Positions 6,412 to 14,126 are shown, counted from the first letter of the stretch. The stretch: 16,216 nt of DNA from Ignavibacteriales bacterium (GCA_020061995.1 JAGUXE010000273.1:1-16216); one strand, 5' to 3'. Numbers and translations are program-made. The notes: generated from the sequence alone by a model not told the origin.

Positions 6412-9374
6412 TTTACACCTGCCAATTTTGTGCGGGCTTCACGTGCGAATTCATCATTTCCACGCTTACTAATAACTGTTCTAAACATTTCTCGAGCTTT
6501 CTTATTATCACCAAGTTTCTGATAACATTCACCCAACCTTATGTATGAACGGGTAACCCATTCATCATATGCTGAAAAAAGATTAAGTACACGGACAAAG
6601 GCTGTAATTGCATCCTTATGTTTATTTTGTTGCTGCAGAGCAACACCGAGAGAGTATTGAGCCTTTGCACCAATATCATCTGTTTTCTTCCCTATTATAT
6701 CCTGAAAGTTTTTTATGGCTTTATCATATCTTTTATTTTTTAATTCAATCAAACCAAGTTCAAGTTTTGATTTTTCACCAAAAACATTTGTACTGTAATA
6801 AATAGCAATTTCATCATATAGATCATATGCTGAGCTAAAATCTCCTTTAAGATTGTATGTCTCAGCTTTCATGTACATAAGTTCAGGTACTCGATTTGTT
6901 CCTTTTAATCTGGTTAAAGCTTGATCATATAATAAAATGGTTTCAGTATAACGCTTTTGAGAATTGAAAATATTTCCCATTTCGATAACAGCAGCCGGGA
7001 CAATGTCACTTGAAGTATAATTATTAAACACAGTCTTAAAATTGAATATTGCCTCTTCAAAAGCTCCAAGATTTTGTGCACTTTTTCCAACCCAATAATA
7101 TGCGTCTGCCACATATTTACTCTTTGGGAAATATGCTACAAATTCCTTATAGCTGTTTTTGGCTTTCTCATAATTTCTAAGGCTATAAAAAGTTTCACCT
7201 TTTTTCAAAAATAATTGGTCATTAAATGCTGATTGAGGATTTTTCATCACATAATTATCTATTAAAGATATCGCTTTTTCTGTTTCACCTTTTGCTACGT
7301 AACTATACTGAATTCCGTTTAGCGCATCAAAGATATTTGATGAGCTTGGATAGTAATCAAGAATCCTCTGATAATTAACAATTGCTGAATCATAATTTCC
7401 AATATTAAAATATGAATCACCTATTGAATAGAGTGCAAGCGGAATAAGTTTTTGATTCGAGGTATTTTCCACTAGTATTCGATAATTATTTATAGCTTCA
7501 AAAAAATTACCTTTTTTGAAGTATATCCATCCAACCAAATAATGAGCATTCTCAGCGAAAGGAGATTTTGCATAATTCGTTCGGAGTTTAAACAATTCAT
7601 CTATTGCAGCATCCGATTTACCGCTCCTAAACAATGCCAAAGCGTATTGATAACTTATTTGATCGCGGTTACTAAGATTTCCTTTTGATTTAAGAAAGTC
7701 TTCGTAAGCTTTAACTGCGGATGTGAAATTCTTATCGGCAAAATAGCTATCTGCAAGCTTACCCCTAACATCGTTAATTTTTGTATCGCTTGGGAATTTT
7801 CTTAGAAAATCTGTAAACTGAAATGATGCATTTGTATAATCTCTCAAATTATAAAAGGCATATGCTTTACCAAATAAAACTTGTGATTCCAAAACTGGAT
7901 TATCACTGCTTATTTTTTGATAAGTCTTTAAAGCCTCACTGAAATTTCCTTTTGCGAAGTAACTTTCTGCAAGATAAAAGTTCACTTTTTCATTTTCGAA
8001 TTGGGCATATTTTTGATCGAGATTATTCAGAAGTACTATAGCTTCATCAAATCGATTGAGGAAATAATAAGCCGTTCCCAAACCGAGTTGAGAACGCATT
8101 TCAAGTTCAATAGTAGTATTCGGAAGCGTTTCAATCATTTTAAATAATTCAACTGCTTGCTGATATTTTTTTTGTTGAAGTTGAATTTCTCCCCGAAGAG
8201 TATATGCCTTCGATTGAACAATTTCATCCGGAGATTCAGAAGCATTTTCTAATAGCTTAGTTGCTAATTCAAATTTTTTATTATTATAATAAAGAACCCC
8301 AATCTGATATTGTACAGCATACGACAATTCAGTGTTAGGGTATCTTTTAAGAAAATCTTCATAGGATTTCAAGGCTTCATTATCATTACCAAGATACCGT
8401 AATGCTTCACTTTTCCAATAAAATGAGTTAACTGTTAAAGAATCATTACCCTCAGTAAGAGTATTGAATATTCGGTTTGCATCAGCATACTTTTTTTGCT
8501 GGAAATATGACCAAGCCAATGCATACCTAGCATCTCTAACAATTGGTATATTTGGGAATCGTGAAACTATTTCGAGATAAGTTTTTGATGCATTTTCATA
8601 CTCGCCAACCCTGTAGTATGAATTTGCTAACAAATACAGTGTTTCGGCTTGTTTATCATTATCTAAATTCGCAATTAATGGACTCCTAAGTTCGAGTATC
8701 GAACTATCATACTCTTTCAATTTGAAATAGCAAATACCTATTCGAATTTGCGCAGCCGATGCTAATGAACTTTCTTTGAAATAAGATAACAATTCATCAT
8801 AATAAGTTACAGCACTTGTATAATCACCGAGTTTTTCATACAAGTTCGCCAATGAATAAATTGTATAATCAATAAATTTATTATTAGCTCGATTTGATAC
8901 CGCTTCCAACATAAAATTAACTGCTTCATCCAATCTATTTTCATGAGTAAAAGATTCTCCAATCCAATATAACGATGAACCATAAAATTCATTATTCGGA
9001 TACTCGTCAATCAATTTTTGTAAACGAGTTCGCGATAATTCGTATTCTTTTCTTTCAAAATAAATCAAACCCAAGCGATATAAGGATTTCGCACGGAAAT
9101 TTGAGAATGAGTGATTATTAACTAAATACTCAAAACCTGAACTTGCTGCATTGTATTCACCTAAGAAAAGGAGTGCTTCAGATGAATGAAATATAGCCGA
9201 GGAATATAATTCATCCCGCAATTCATATTGTTCGAGAAAAGGTTTAAAATAGTTATAAGCTGAAACGTAGTCTTTTCGCGTGTACGATTCCATTGCCTTT
9301 GAATATTGCTCCATCATTGTTTGAGCAATAAGCGAAACAGAAAGTAAAAAATATACAATTAAGGTTTTCTTCAT
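6408..9374 (-). CDS. Large periplasmic tetratricopeptide-repeat (TPR) protein
   Basis: A 988-residue protein with a signal peptide (MKKTLIVYFLLSVSLIAQ) and no lipobox cysteine, so it is probably periplasmic and soluble. Almost the whole mature chain is TPR units of about 35-37 residues, more than 20 by eye. The pattern is A-x-Y-x-x-G-x-x-Y followed by Y-x-x-A-I-x-x-Y-x-x-x-L-x-x-x-P, as in the TPR-6 style of BamD and CpoB/YbgF. Such arrays are protein-interaction scaffolds. Both ends use ATGA overlaps: the ATG with the stop of the kinase gene, and the stop with the ATG of the barrel gene, so all three should be translated in a coupled way. A role as scaffold for the barrel/TonB machine is inferred from this coupling. 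Confidence 0.85.
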   Translation of the reverse strand: MKKTLIVYFLLSVSLIAQTMMEQYSKAMESYTRKDYVSAYNYFKPFLEQYELRDELYSSAIFHSSEALLFLGEYNAASSGFEYLVNNHSFSNFRAKSLYRLGLIYFERKEYELSRTRLQKLIDEYPNNEFYGSSLYWIGESFTHENRLDEAVNFMLEAVSNRANNKFIDYTIYSLANLYEKLGDYTSAVTYYDELLSYFKESSLASAAQIRIGICYFKLKEYDSSILELRSPLIANLDNDKQAETLYLLANSYYRVGEYENASKTYLEIVSRFPNIPIVRDARYALAWSYFQQKKYADANRIFNTLTEGNDSLTVNSFYWKSEALRYLGNDNEALKSYEDFLKRYPNTELSYAVQYQIGVLYYNNKKFELATKLLENASESPDEIVQSKAYTLRGEIQLQQKKYQQAVELFKMIETLPNTTIELEMRSQLGLGTAYYFLNRFDEAIVLLNNLDQKYAQFENEKVNFYLAESYFAKGNFSEALKTYQKISSDNPVLESQVLFGKAYAFYNLRDYTNASFQFTDFLRKFPSDTKINDVRGKLADSYFADKNFTSAVKAYEDFLKSKGNLSNRDQISYQYALALFRSGKSDAAIDELFKLRTNYAKSPFAENAHYLVGWIYFKKGNFFEAINNYRILVENTSNQKLIPLALYSIGDSYFNIGNYDSAIVNYQRILDYYPSSSNIFDALNGIQYSYVAKGETEKAISLIDNYVMKNPQSAFNDQLFLKKGETFYSLRNYEKAKNSYKEFVAYFPKSKYVADAYYWVGKSAQNLGAFEEAIFNFKTVFNNYTSSDIVPAAVIEMGNIFNSQKRYTETILLYDQALTRLKGTNRVPELMYMKAETYNLKGDFSSAYDLYDEIAIYYSTNVFGEKSKLELGLIELKNKRYDKAIKNFQDIIGKKTDDIGAKAQYSLGVALQQQNKHKDAITAFVRVLNLFSAYDEWVTRSYIRLGECYQKLGDNKKAREMFRTVISKRGNDEFAREARTKLAGVK

Positions 9375-10825
9375 ACCACTTCAAATAAAATCATTATATA
9401 AAAAATAAACAGAACTATTATACCCGATAAAAAATTTACAACATTGTTGTTTATTAATTTAAACCCGGACACAATCTGGGTTTTATTTTCACAATGAAAA
9501 TCTTTTTCAGTATCTAATTTACAAATATTACATTTATATTGCACTTGAATAGTTGATCCTAAAACACTATCAATTATACTACTGATGAACGCTATTGAGG
9601 AAATTAAAATTATAAACCAAAAACTATCCATCCAGTAGTAACTGGAAATTGAGACAATAAATGCACCGCTAATAGCACCAAGTGTTCCTAAAACAGAAAC
9701 ACCACCTGACACTCCAATTGCAACTTCTTTAAATGTTAAAACGCTATATGTTTTATAATTAAAGTATGTTCCAATCTCTGTTCCCCAGGTATCGGCACAC
9801 ATAGCAGCCATATATATGACGTAAAGAGTATAAAAAAGTTCATTATGGAAAAATGAATTCAAAAGTATCAATACTAACCCAACAGCCCCATTAGCGATTA
9901 CTTGTGATGCATCTCTTTGTCCTGATTTATCAAAACGTTCTTCAACGAAATTATTCTTCTTCTTAGGTATTTTGGAAAGTATGCTTGACAGCATAAAAAA
10001 TGTAAAAATTGGGATTGTCCATTTTAAGCCTCCAAATCCATATATGAAAAACGCGAGAATAAATGTTGATGCAGCTCCATCTTTTGTTAGTAATCTATAC
10101 TTAAATGATAAAATTGCGGTCAACAATCCCAAAATAAAACCAACCAGCAAATCCAAGGGTAAAGCGGACGTTTTCTCAATGAGTATAAGTTTAATTAAAA
10201 TGGCGCTGAATATTGGGACAAATAAATTGTCGCTTCCTTTTGAACTTAATGCTTCAACTACGGTTATAATAAAGGAGACAATTAATATAAGAAGTAATAA
10301 AAGAGCTGAAAAAGATGAAGAGGCTATGAAAAAGTAAAATGATAGAACAACTACAGTTGAGATAAAGAAGACAGTTGAACCGAGATATGATTTTTTATCA
10401 GTTCCTAAATAATATGTTTTTTTAGCAAATAAGATTCCACTTAATGCAGCTAGTGAATCAGAAAATGTCAATATCGAAAAAGAAAGTATTGCAACCGTGA
10501 GGGAGCTTTCTGCAAATATCATTAATAAAGAAAATGATAATGGGAAAAGTACTATTCCCCAACTTTTTCTTCCTGTGGAATTTACTTCTTTAAGTATACC
10601 AGCTTCAATAATTACAAATAATAAAATAGTAAATGTTAAACCGATAATTGTAAGTAGAATAGAATCATCAACAATGGTCATAATTCTCAAAACTATTGAA
10701 CCTGCAAAAAGATGGAGCAATTTTCTTCCAAAAATTTCAGAAATCCATTTTTTCCTGGCTGCAATTTCTGAAACGATAACACCACTCAAGAGAAGTAAAA
10801 TTAATATGGCTGGTTCAAGGGCCAA
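9371..10825 (-). CDS. Fused isoprenoid-alcohol kinase (VTE5/dolichol-kinase-like) and DUF92 (VTE6-like) isoprenyl-phosphate kinase
   Basis: A 484-residue polytopic membrane protein with two enzyme-like halves. The N-terminal half (about 1-215) matches the phytol/dolichol kinase and CDP-diglyceride-synthase-like group: RKLLHL (34-39), SDSLAALSG (122-130), KKSYLGS (144-150) and EALSSKGSDNLFVP (191-204). The C-terminal half (about 240-484) is DUF92, the family of plant VTE6 (phytyl-phosphate kinase): QRDASQVIANG (303-313), ADTWGTEIG (344-352), GVSGGVS (371-377), DSVLGSTIQ (419-427), a C-x2-C...HC cluster (C432, C435, H444, C445) and NNNVVN. Together they could phosphorylate an isoprenoid alcohol twice, to the diphosphate; the substrate is unknown. 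The start is TTG: an in-frame stop lies nine bases upstream and the first membrane helix would be lost with the next Met (49). It overlaps the upstream gene by 11 bases. Confidence 0.83.
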   Translation of the reverse strand: MALEPAILILLLLSGVIVSEIAARKKWISEIFGRKLLHLFAGSIVLRIMTIVDDSILLTIIGLTFTILLFVIIEAGILKEVNSTGRKSWGIVLFPLSFSLLMIFAESSLTVAILSFSILTFSDSLAALSGILFAKKTYYLGTDKKSYLGSTVFFISTVVVLSFYFFIASSSFSALLLLLILIVSFIITVVEALSSKGSDNLFVPIFSAILIKLILIEKTSALPLDLLVGFILGLLTAILSFKYRLLTKDGAASTFILAFFIYGFGGLKWTIPIFTFFMLSSILSKIPKKKNNFVEERFDKSGQRDASQVIANGAVGLVLILLNSFFHNELFYTLYVIYMAAMCADTWGTEIGTYFNYKTYSVLTFKEVAIGVSGGVSVLGTLGAISGAFIVSISSYYWMDSFWFIILISSIAFISSIIDSVLGSTIQVQYKCNICKLDTEKDFHCENKTQIVSGFKLINNNVVNFLSGIIVLFIFYIMILFEVV

Positions 10826-11504
10826 TCTTCTTACTCATATTTATTCTATTGATAAATTGTCTCAAAACTTTTCTAGCGAAATTTCCAGTTGATTTAGACT
10901 CCACAAACTCGATATAATCTATAATTGAGTTTAATTCCTCAATCGATAATTTTGCAAGATAAGCTCCAATAATATGTGAATAAAGTTGTTCCTTATATTT
11001 CATTATGGATAATACAGTTACTGATATTATCTCCCTCTCTTGAAAAGTAAGTCCTTTTCTGCTGAATATTTTACCATAACCTTCAATTATTAACCAATTT
11101 GATAGTTCAGGTGAAAATGATGAAACATTATTTAACAATTTTTCAAGTTTGCTTTTATAAACTCGTCTGCAATTTATAAGTCCTTTTTCATAAAGTTTCG
11201 AATAATCCTCTTCATAGCTTTTATTACTTTGATTTGGATTAATTTGTTCTAATAACTTTAATGTTTCAAGAGTAAGTGGGAAGCCGGCAAAAAGATATAG
11301 TTGAAGAATTATTTCATATTGTTTTTTACGGCTGAATTTATTTTCTTTAAGTATTTCAAAAAGGATGGGTAGTTTTTTTTTGTCTCGATTTATACTTAAT
11401 ACCGTTAAAAGAATTATTATCTTTCTAATTGATAAGAGGTTAACAGTAGTTGTTAATAATAGATCGCTTAAATCTTTTTTTATTTTCTGATTATTTTTTA
11501 TCAT
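10815..11504 (-). CDS. Two-domain carboxymuconolactone-decarboxylase (AhpD-like) family protein
   Basis: A 229-residue protein with two CMD-like helical halves. The first (about 25-90) contains QLYLFAGFPLTLETLKLLEQ, like the LH-x-YAGFP segment of the family. The second (about 132-202) contains RKGLTFQEREIISV, then KEQLYSHIIGAYLAKLSIEELNSII. The family includes decarboxylases and AhpD-type alkylhydroperoxidase partners. AhpD enzymes use a C-x-x-C motif, but this protein has only one cysteine (C112) and none near H177, so peroxidase activity by that mechanism is unlikely and the actual reaction is unknown. It begins the large minus-strand operon and overlaps the kinase gene by 11 bases. Its Shine-Dalgarno (GGAGG, 8-base spacing) lies in the 3' arm of the preceding gene's terminator. 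Confidence 0.72.
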   Translation of the reverse strand: MIKNNQKIKKDLSDLLLTTTVNLLSIRKIIILLTVLSINRDKKKLPILFEILKENKFSRKKQYEIILQLYLFAGFPLTLETLKLLEQINPNQSNKSYEEDYSKLYEKGLINCRRVYKSKLEKLLNNVSSFSPELSNWLIIEGYGKIFSRKGLTFQEREIISVTVLSIMKYKEQLYSHIIGAYLAKLSIEELNSIIDYIEFVESKSTGNFARKVLRQFINRINMSKKIGP

Positions 11505-11506
11505 AT

Positions 11507-11534
11507 AAAAAACCTCCGACTAGCGGAGGTTTTT
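11507..11534 (-). terminator. Intrinsic terminator after the secreted TPR gene
   Basis: On the minus strand an 11-base-pair perfect stem (AAAAACCTCCG with CGGAGGTTTTT, plus-strand arms 11508-11518 and 11524-11534, five-base loop) starts 10 bases after the stop of the TPR gene and runs into six T residues (11512-11507). This is a textbook intrinsic terminator. It abuts the ATG of the next gene. The A/T arms also make it roughly symmetrical, but no plus-strand gene ends here. Confidence 0.88.
11513..11517 (-). promoter_or_regulatory. Shine-Dalgarno site embedded in a terminator hairpin
   Basis: On the minus strand GGAGG occurs eight bases before the ATG at 11504. All five bases belong to the 3' arm of the terminator hairpin of the upstream TPR gene, and the U tract of the terminator forms the spacer to the ATG. 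In a read-through transcript the site would be paired and hidden. The sequence overlap is certain; a regulatory effect is inferred. Confidence 0.75.
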
Positions 11535-11543
11535 AAGAATAAA

Positions 11544-12305
11544 TTATTTGATTAATTTCAATTCATACTCAGCAGTTGCCCTATAAGTCGGGTCTGCTTT
11601 CGCCAGGTTGAAATTTTCTTTCGCCTTAGTCATATCACCTCTGCCTTTGTGAGCTAGACCGATATAATAATAAGCACCACCTTTACTAATCGAAGAACGG
11701 TACTTCAACGCATTTTCTCCGGCTGAAATTGCTTTATCCCAAGCACTGGATTCTGTGTATGCTTTTGAAAGGGCAAGGTAGGCAGCATCTAAATTATGAT
11801 TTTCAATCGCTCTATTAAAAAATTGGACAGCTTTATCTGAACTTCCTTCTGCAAGAGCATTATTTCCAAGTTTTGCATATGATCGAGCAATATATTCTTT
11901 AACTTGATCTTTCAACTTTTTATTTGTTGATATTTCAATAACTTTTTCAAAACTCTTAATTGCCTCTTCCATATTATTTATACTGAAATAACTACCTCCA
12001 AGAGCATTATAGGCTATATCGAATTTTGGATTAATCTCTATAGCTTTTTGTAAAGTAACAATTGATTCTTGAACTTTATTTGATTTTTTTTGAGCAATTG
12101 CCTTCTGATAATAAATTCTATAATCAGGTTGTTTTTGAATAGCTTTATCATAACTTTCTATTGCACTACCAAAGTTCCCCTCTTTCATCTGCTCGTTACC
12201 CTGATTGTATAATTTCGCAGCTTCCGGATCCATATCCTGTGCAAAAGAAAAATTTAACAAAAAAGAAAAGAACAGAAGAAAAAACAATTTATTTAGTTTG
12301 TTCAT
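11544..12305 (-). CDS. Secreted TPR-repeat protein
   Basis: A 253-residue protein with a signal peptide (residues 1-22, cleavage near SFAQ) followed by about six TPR units to the C-terminus (for example LYNQGNEQMKEGNFGSAIESY and GGSYFSINNMEEAIKSFEK). It has no enzymatic domain; TPR arrays of this kind mediate protein contacts in the periplasm. AAGGAA lies a few bases before the ATG. It begins 27 bases downstream of the tRNA-Leu gene on the same strand and is closed by the strong terminator at 11507-11534, so it may share a transcript with the tRNA and perhaps with the sigma-factor operon. Its partner is unknown. Confidence 0.85.
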   Translation of the reverse strand: MNKLNKLFFLLFFSFLLNFSFAQDMDPEAAKLYNQGNEQMKEGNFGSAIESYDKAIQKQPDYRIYYQKAIAQKKSNKVQESIVTLQKAIEINPKFDIAYNALGGSYFSINNMEEAIKSFEKVIEISTNKKLKDQVKEYIARSYAKLGNNALAEGSSDKAVQFFNRAIENHNLDAAYLALSKAYTESSAWDKAISAGENALKYRSSISKGGAYYYIGLAHKGRGDMTKAKENFNLAKADPTYRATAEYELKLIK

Positions 12306-12332
12306 AAAATTTCCTTATGATTTTGTTTGAAT

Positions 12333-12419
12333 TGGTGCGGAAGAGGGGACTTGAACCCCTACGCCCTAACGGGCACTACCCCCTCAAAGTAGCGTGTCTA
12401 CCAATTTCACCACTTCCGC
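12333..12419 (-). tRNA. tRNA-Leu (anticodon GAG)
   Basis: The minus strand folds as a class II tRNA of 87 bases including an encoded CCA (plus-strand TGG at 12333-12335). The acceptor stem is GCGGAAG/CTTCCGC with A as discriminator. A leucine-type D arm (GGTGAAATTGGTAGAC) is present. The anticodon stem CTACT/GGTAG closes the loop TTGAGGG with anticodon GAG. The long variable arm (TGCCCGTTAGGGC) and the T arm (AGGGGTTCAAGTCCCCT) complete the structure. It reads CUC/CUU leucine codons. It sits between the Spy-like gene and the secreted TPR gene, all on one strand. Confidence 0.97.
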
Positions 12420-12487
12420 AAACTTTAATTTCAAAGTTAAGTTTCTTGATTTATAAATGCAACATAAATTAATGGAATTAAAAATAA
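12420..12487. other. Short intergenic stretch, no clear feature
   Basis: Sixty-eight AT-rich bases between the tRNA 5' end and the stop of the Spy-like gene. The only structure is a weak 6-base-pair A/T hairpin (AACTTT/AAAGTT, 12421-12438) directly against the tRNA. It lacks a GC core and a T tract, so I do not call it a terminator. A tRNA promoter may lie here, but none stands out. Confidence 0.4.
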
Positions 12488-12967
12488 TTACCTCATTCTT
12501 CTACCACCCTTTTGTTTGATAAGTAAATCTTGCATTTCGTTTCGGAAAGTTCTTTCAAAAATTAAAAGTTTTGTTATTTGAATGGGTGTCAGTAAATCTG
12601 TTAATGATTGAATAAAATCTGTTCTTATTTTTTTTCCACTATTGTCAAGGGAAATGAATTCTTCATTTAGTTTTTTATAAAGAATTTCATTTTTATCTAT
12701 AACTCCATCTTCAATCTTAGTACGCATATCATCGATCAACAGATCAATTTTGTCCATATTTTCACGCATTTTCTCACGATGTTCCTTAAACCTCATGAAA
12801 AATTTAATACTGGTCTCTTCATCAAGCTCTAAAATCTCCATCAACTTAATTTTTTCTAACTGTGCAATTTTGTCCATGTTTCTTGGGTTCTTTCCCCTAT
12901 TGGGTTGCGCATATATCTGTGTTGAAACAATAAACAACATAAATAAAAAATAAAGTAATTTATTCAT
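12488..12967 (-). CDS. Spy/CpxP-like periplasmic protein in the sigma-factor operon
   Basis: A 159-residue protein with a signal peptide (residues 1-20, cleavage near IYA/QPN) and a mature chain that is almost entirely charged helix. The organisation follows the Spy/CpxP/heavy-metal-resistance group: a helical hairpin rich in K, E, R and M, with one LTxxQ-type motif, LTPIQ at about 126-130. In that family such proteins act as periplasmic chaperones or stress sensors. The C-terminus is basic (KGGRRMR). It follows the anti-sigma gene by 12 bases and should be co-transcribed with it. This context supports a role in envelope-stress sensing or response. The family match is by pattern rather than strong identity. 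Confidence 0.7.
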   Translation of the reverse strand: MNKLLYFLFMLFIVSTQIYAQPNRGKNPRNMDKIAQLEKIKLMEILELDEETSIKFFMRFKEHREKMRENMDKIDLLIDDMRTKIEDGVIDKNEILYKKLNEEFISLDNSGKKIRTDFIQSLTDLLTPIQITKLLIFERTFRNEMQDLLIKQKGGRRMR

Positions 12968-12979
12968 CTCATTCTTCCT

Positions 12980-13579
12980 TTATAAAATTTTTAATTCTGA
13001 TAAGTTCTCGTAAATCGACTCGAATTCATCATCATCAAGATTTTGAATTTCTCCTCTCATATCAATATTATTAACACTAATATAATTTTTGATTTCTGAT
13101 AACTCTAAATCAATTTGATCAAAATAAGTATCGGATATAGTTTGATTATCAACTTTCTCATAATTAATATTAAATGAATTTCGCTCACTCTGCAAAGAGG
13201 TCAATTCAAGAAAAGAGAGAATTTCGTTTTCTGAACTTGTTAAACTACTGTCAAAACTATTTCGTAAACCGTTGTTTATACCGAATGTGAGCATGAGAAG
13301 AATCATAAGCGCAAAGGAAAAACCGGCACTGAAATTCTTCAAGGAAATAGTTGATTTCTCTTCTTCTAATCTTTGAAGAAACCGAGGATAAATATTAGCG
13401 AAATAACGATTATCTGCTTCAACAGAAGTATAGCTGTTTATAAAGTCCAATTTGCTTTTTTCTATTGAAAGTTGATTGCGAAGTTCTGAAGATTCAGCTA
13501 ATAGCTTTTCGAATTCTCTTTTCTCTTCATCCGAAAGTTCGTTTAATAAATATTTGATAGAATAATTATTTTTATCCAT
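12980..13579 (-). CDS. Membrane-anchored anti-sigma factor (zinc-less type)
   Basis: A 199-residue single-pass membrane protein encoded directly after the ECF sigma gene, with an 8-base overlap (ATGGATAA). The N-terminal 80 residues are cytoplasmic and begin with IKYLLNELSDEEKREFEKLL, the helix that opens many anti-sigma domains. A membrane helix lies at about 84-101, followed by an acidic periplasmic tail of about 100 residues. The whole protein contains no cysteine, so the zinc-binding H-x3-C-x2-C motif of ZAS anti-sigma factors is absent. Its identity rests mainly on position and topology. It probably holds the sigma factor at the membrane until an envelope signal, perhaps relayed through the neighbouring Spy-like protein, releases it. 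Confidence 0.75.
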   Translation of the reverse strand: MDKNNYSIKYLLNELSDEEKREFEKLLAESSELRNQLSIEKSKLDFINSYTSVEADNRYFANIYPRFLQRLEEEKSTISLKNFSAGFSFALMILLMLTFGINNGLRNSFDSSLTSSENEILSFLELTSLQSERNSFNINYEKVDNQTISDTYFDQIDLELSEIKNYISVNNIDMRGEIQNLDDDEFESIYENLSELKIL

Positions 13580-14126
13580 TATAATTTTCCATTCCTTTCA
13601 TAACTTTTGACAAAGCATGAAAATAATTTGCTTTAAGTCCACCTAAACTTTTTCCTGTAATCTTTGATATCTCTTCATAAGATAATTGTTCATAATGACG
13701 AAGTATAAATACTTCTCTCTGTTTAACGGGTAATGTTTTTAATAGTTTATCAATTTTCTCTAATTTTTGTTTTGATTCTAAATTAGTAACTATATCATCA
13801 TCACTACTGATTTGTTCAAACTCTTGATCATGAATCGAAAATAATCTTCTTAGATTTCTCTTTTTAATAAGATTCAATGAACGAGTCGAGGTAATCTTAT
13901 ATATCCAAGTATAAAGAGAAGATTGAAATTTAAAATTACCCAATTTCTTATATACAACAATTAAAACTTCTTGAACTATCTCATCCGCATCGAGATGATT
14001 ACCCGTCATACGCCGAGCATGCCAATAAATTTTATCTTTATATTTATCAACTATCTCCTTGAATGAAGATTGATCTCCGTTCAAAAAACGTTCGATATTA
14101 TCAAAATCTGTTCTTACTTCATTCAT
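13572..14126 (-). CDS. ECF-type RNA polymerase sigma factor (sigma-70 family, group 4)
   Basis: A 184-residue sigma factor with the two ECF domains. Region 2 spans about residues 20-90 and contains DADEIVQEVLIVVYKKL with the FQSSLYTWIYKIT segment. Region 4 spans about 125-178 and contains LPVKQREVFILRHYEQLSYEEI followed by the helix-turn-helix ITGKSLGGLKANYFHALSKV. It recruits RNA polymerase to alternative promoters. It heads an operon with its anti-sigma factor and a Spy-like protein. The 140 bases upstream carry a pair of mirror-image promoter-like motifs, one facing this gene, so autoregulation is likely. No Shine-Dalgarno precedes the ATG, and the predicted leader is short, about 15-20 bases. 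Confidence 0.95.
   Translation of the reverse strand: MNEVRTDFDNIERFLNGDQSSFKEIVDKYKDKIYWHARRMTGNHLDADEIVQEVLIVVYKKLGNFKFQSSLYTWIYKITSTRSLNLIKKRNLRRLFSIHDQEFEQISSDDDIVTNLESKQKLEKIDKLLKTLPVKQREVFILRHYEQLSYEEISKITGKSLGGLKANYFHALSKVMKGMENYNG

Noticed and set aside
6408..9374. DNA repeats or a CRISPR-like array in the long repetitive gene
   Set aside because: The periodicity is at protein level (TPR units of about 35 residues) with diverged codons; there are no conserved direct DNA repeats with unique spacers.
9461..9483. Imperfect hairpin (AAACCCGGA / TCTGGGTTT) that looks like a terminator
   Set aside because: It lies inside the DUF92 coding region, has a mismatch and no proper T tract on the minus strand, and the encoded residues fit the family.
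9972..10892. Long open frames on the plus strand opposite the kinase and CMD genes (9972-10337, 10497-10892)
   Set aside because: They mirror coding sequence on the minus strand that has clear family motifs; their products show no recognisable domain.
12421..12438. Small hairpin next to the tRNA 5' end (AACTTT / AAAGTT)
   Set aside because: Six A/T-rich pairs without a GC core or T run; too weak to call a terminator or riboswitch.
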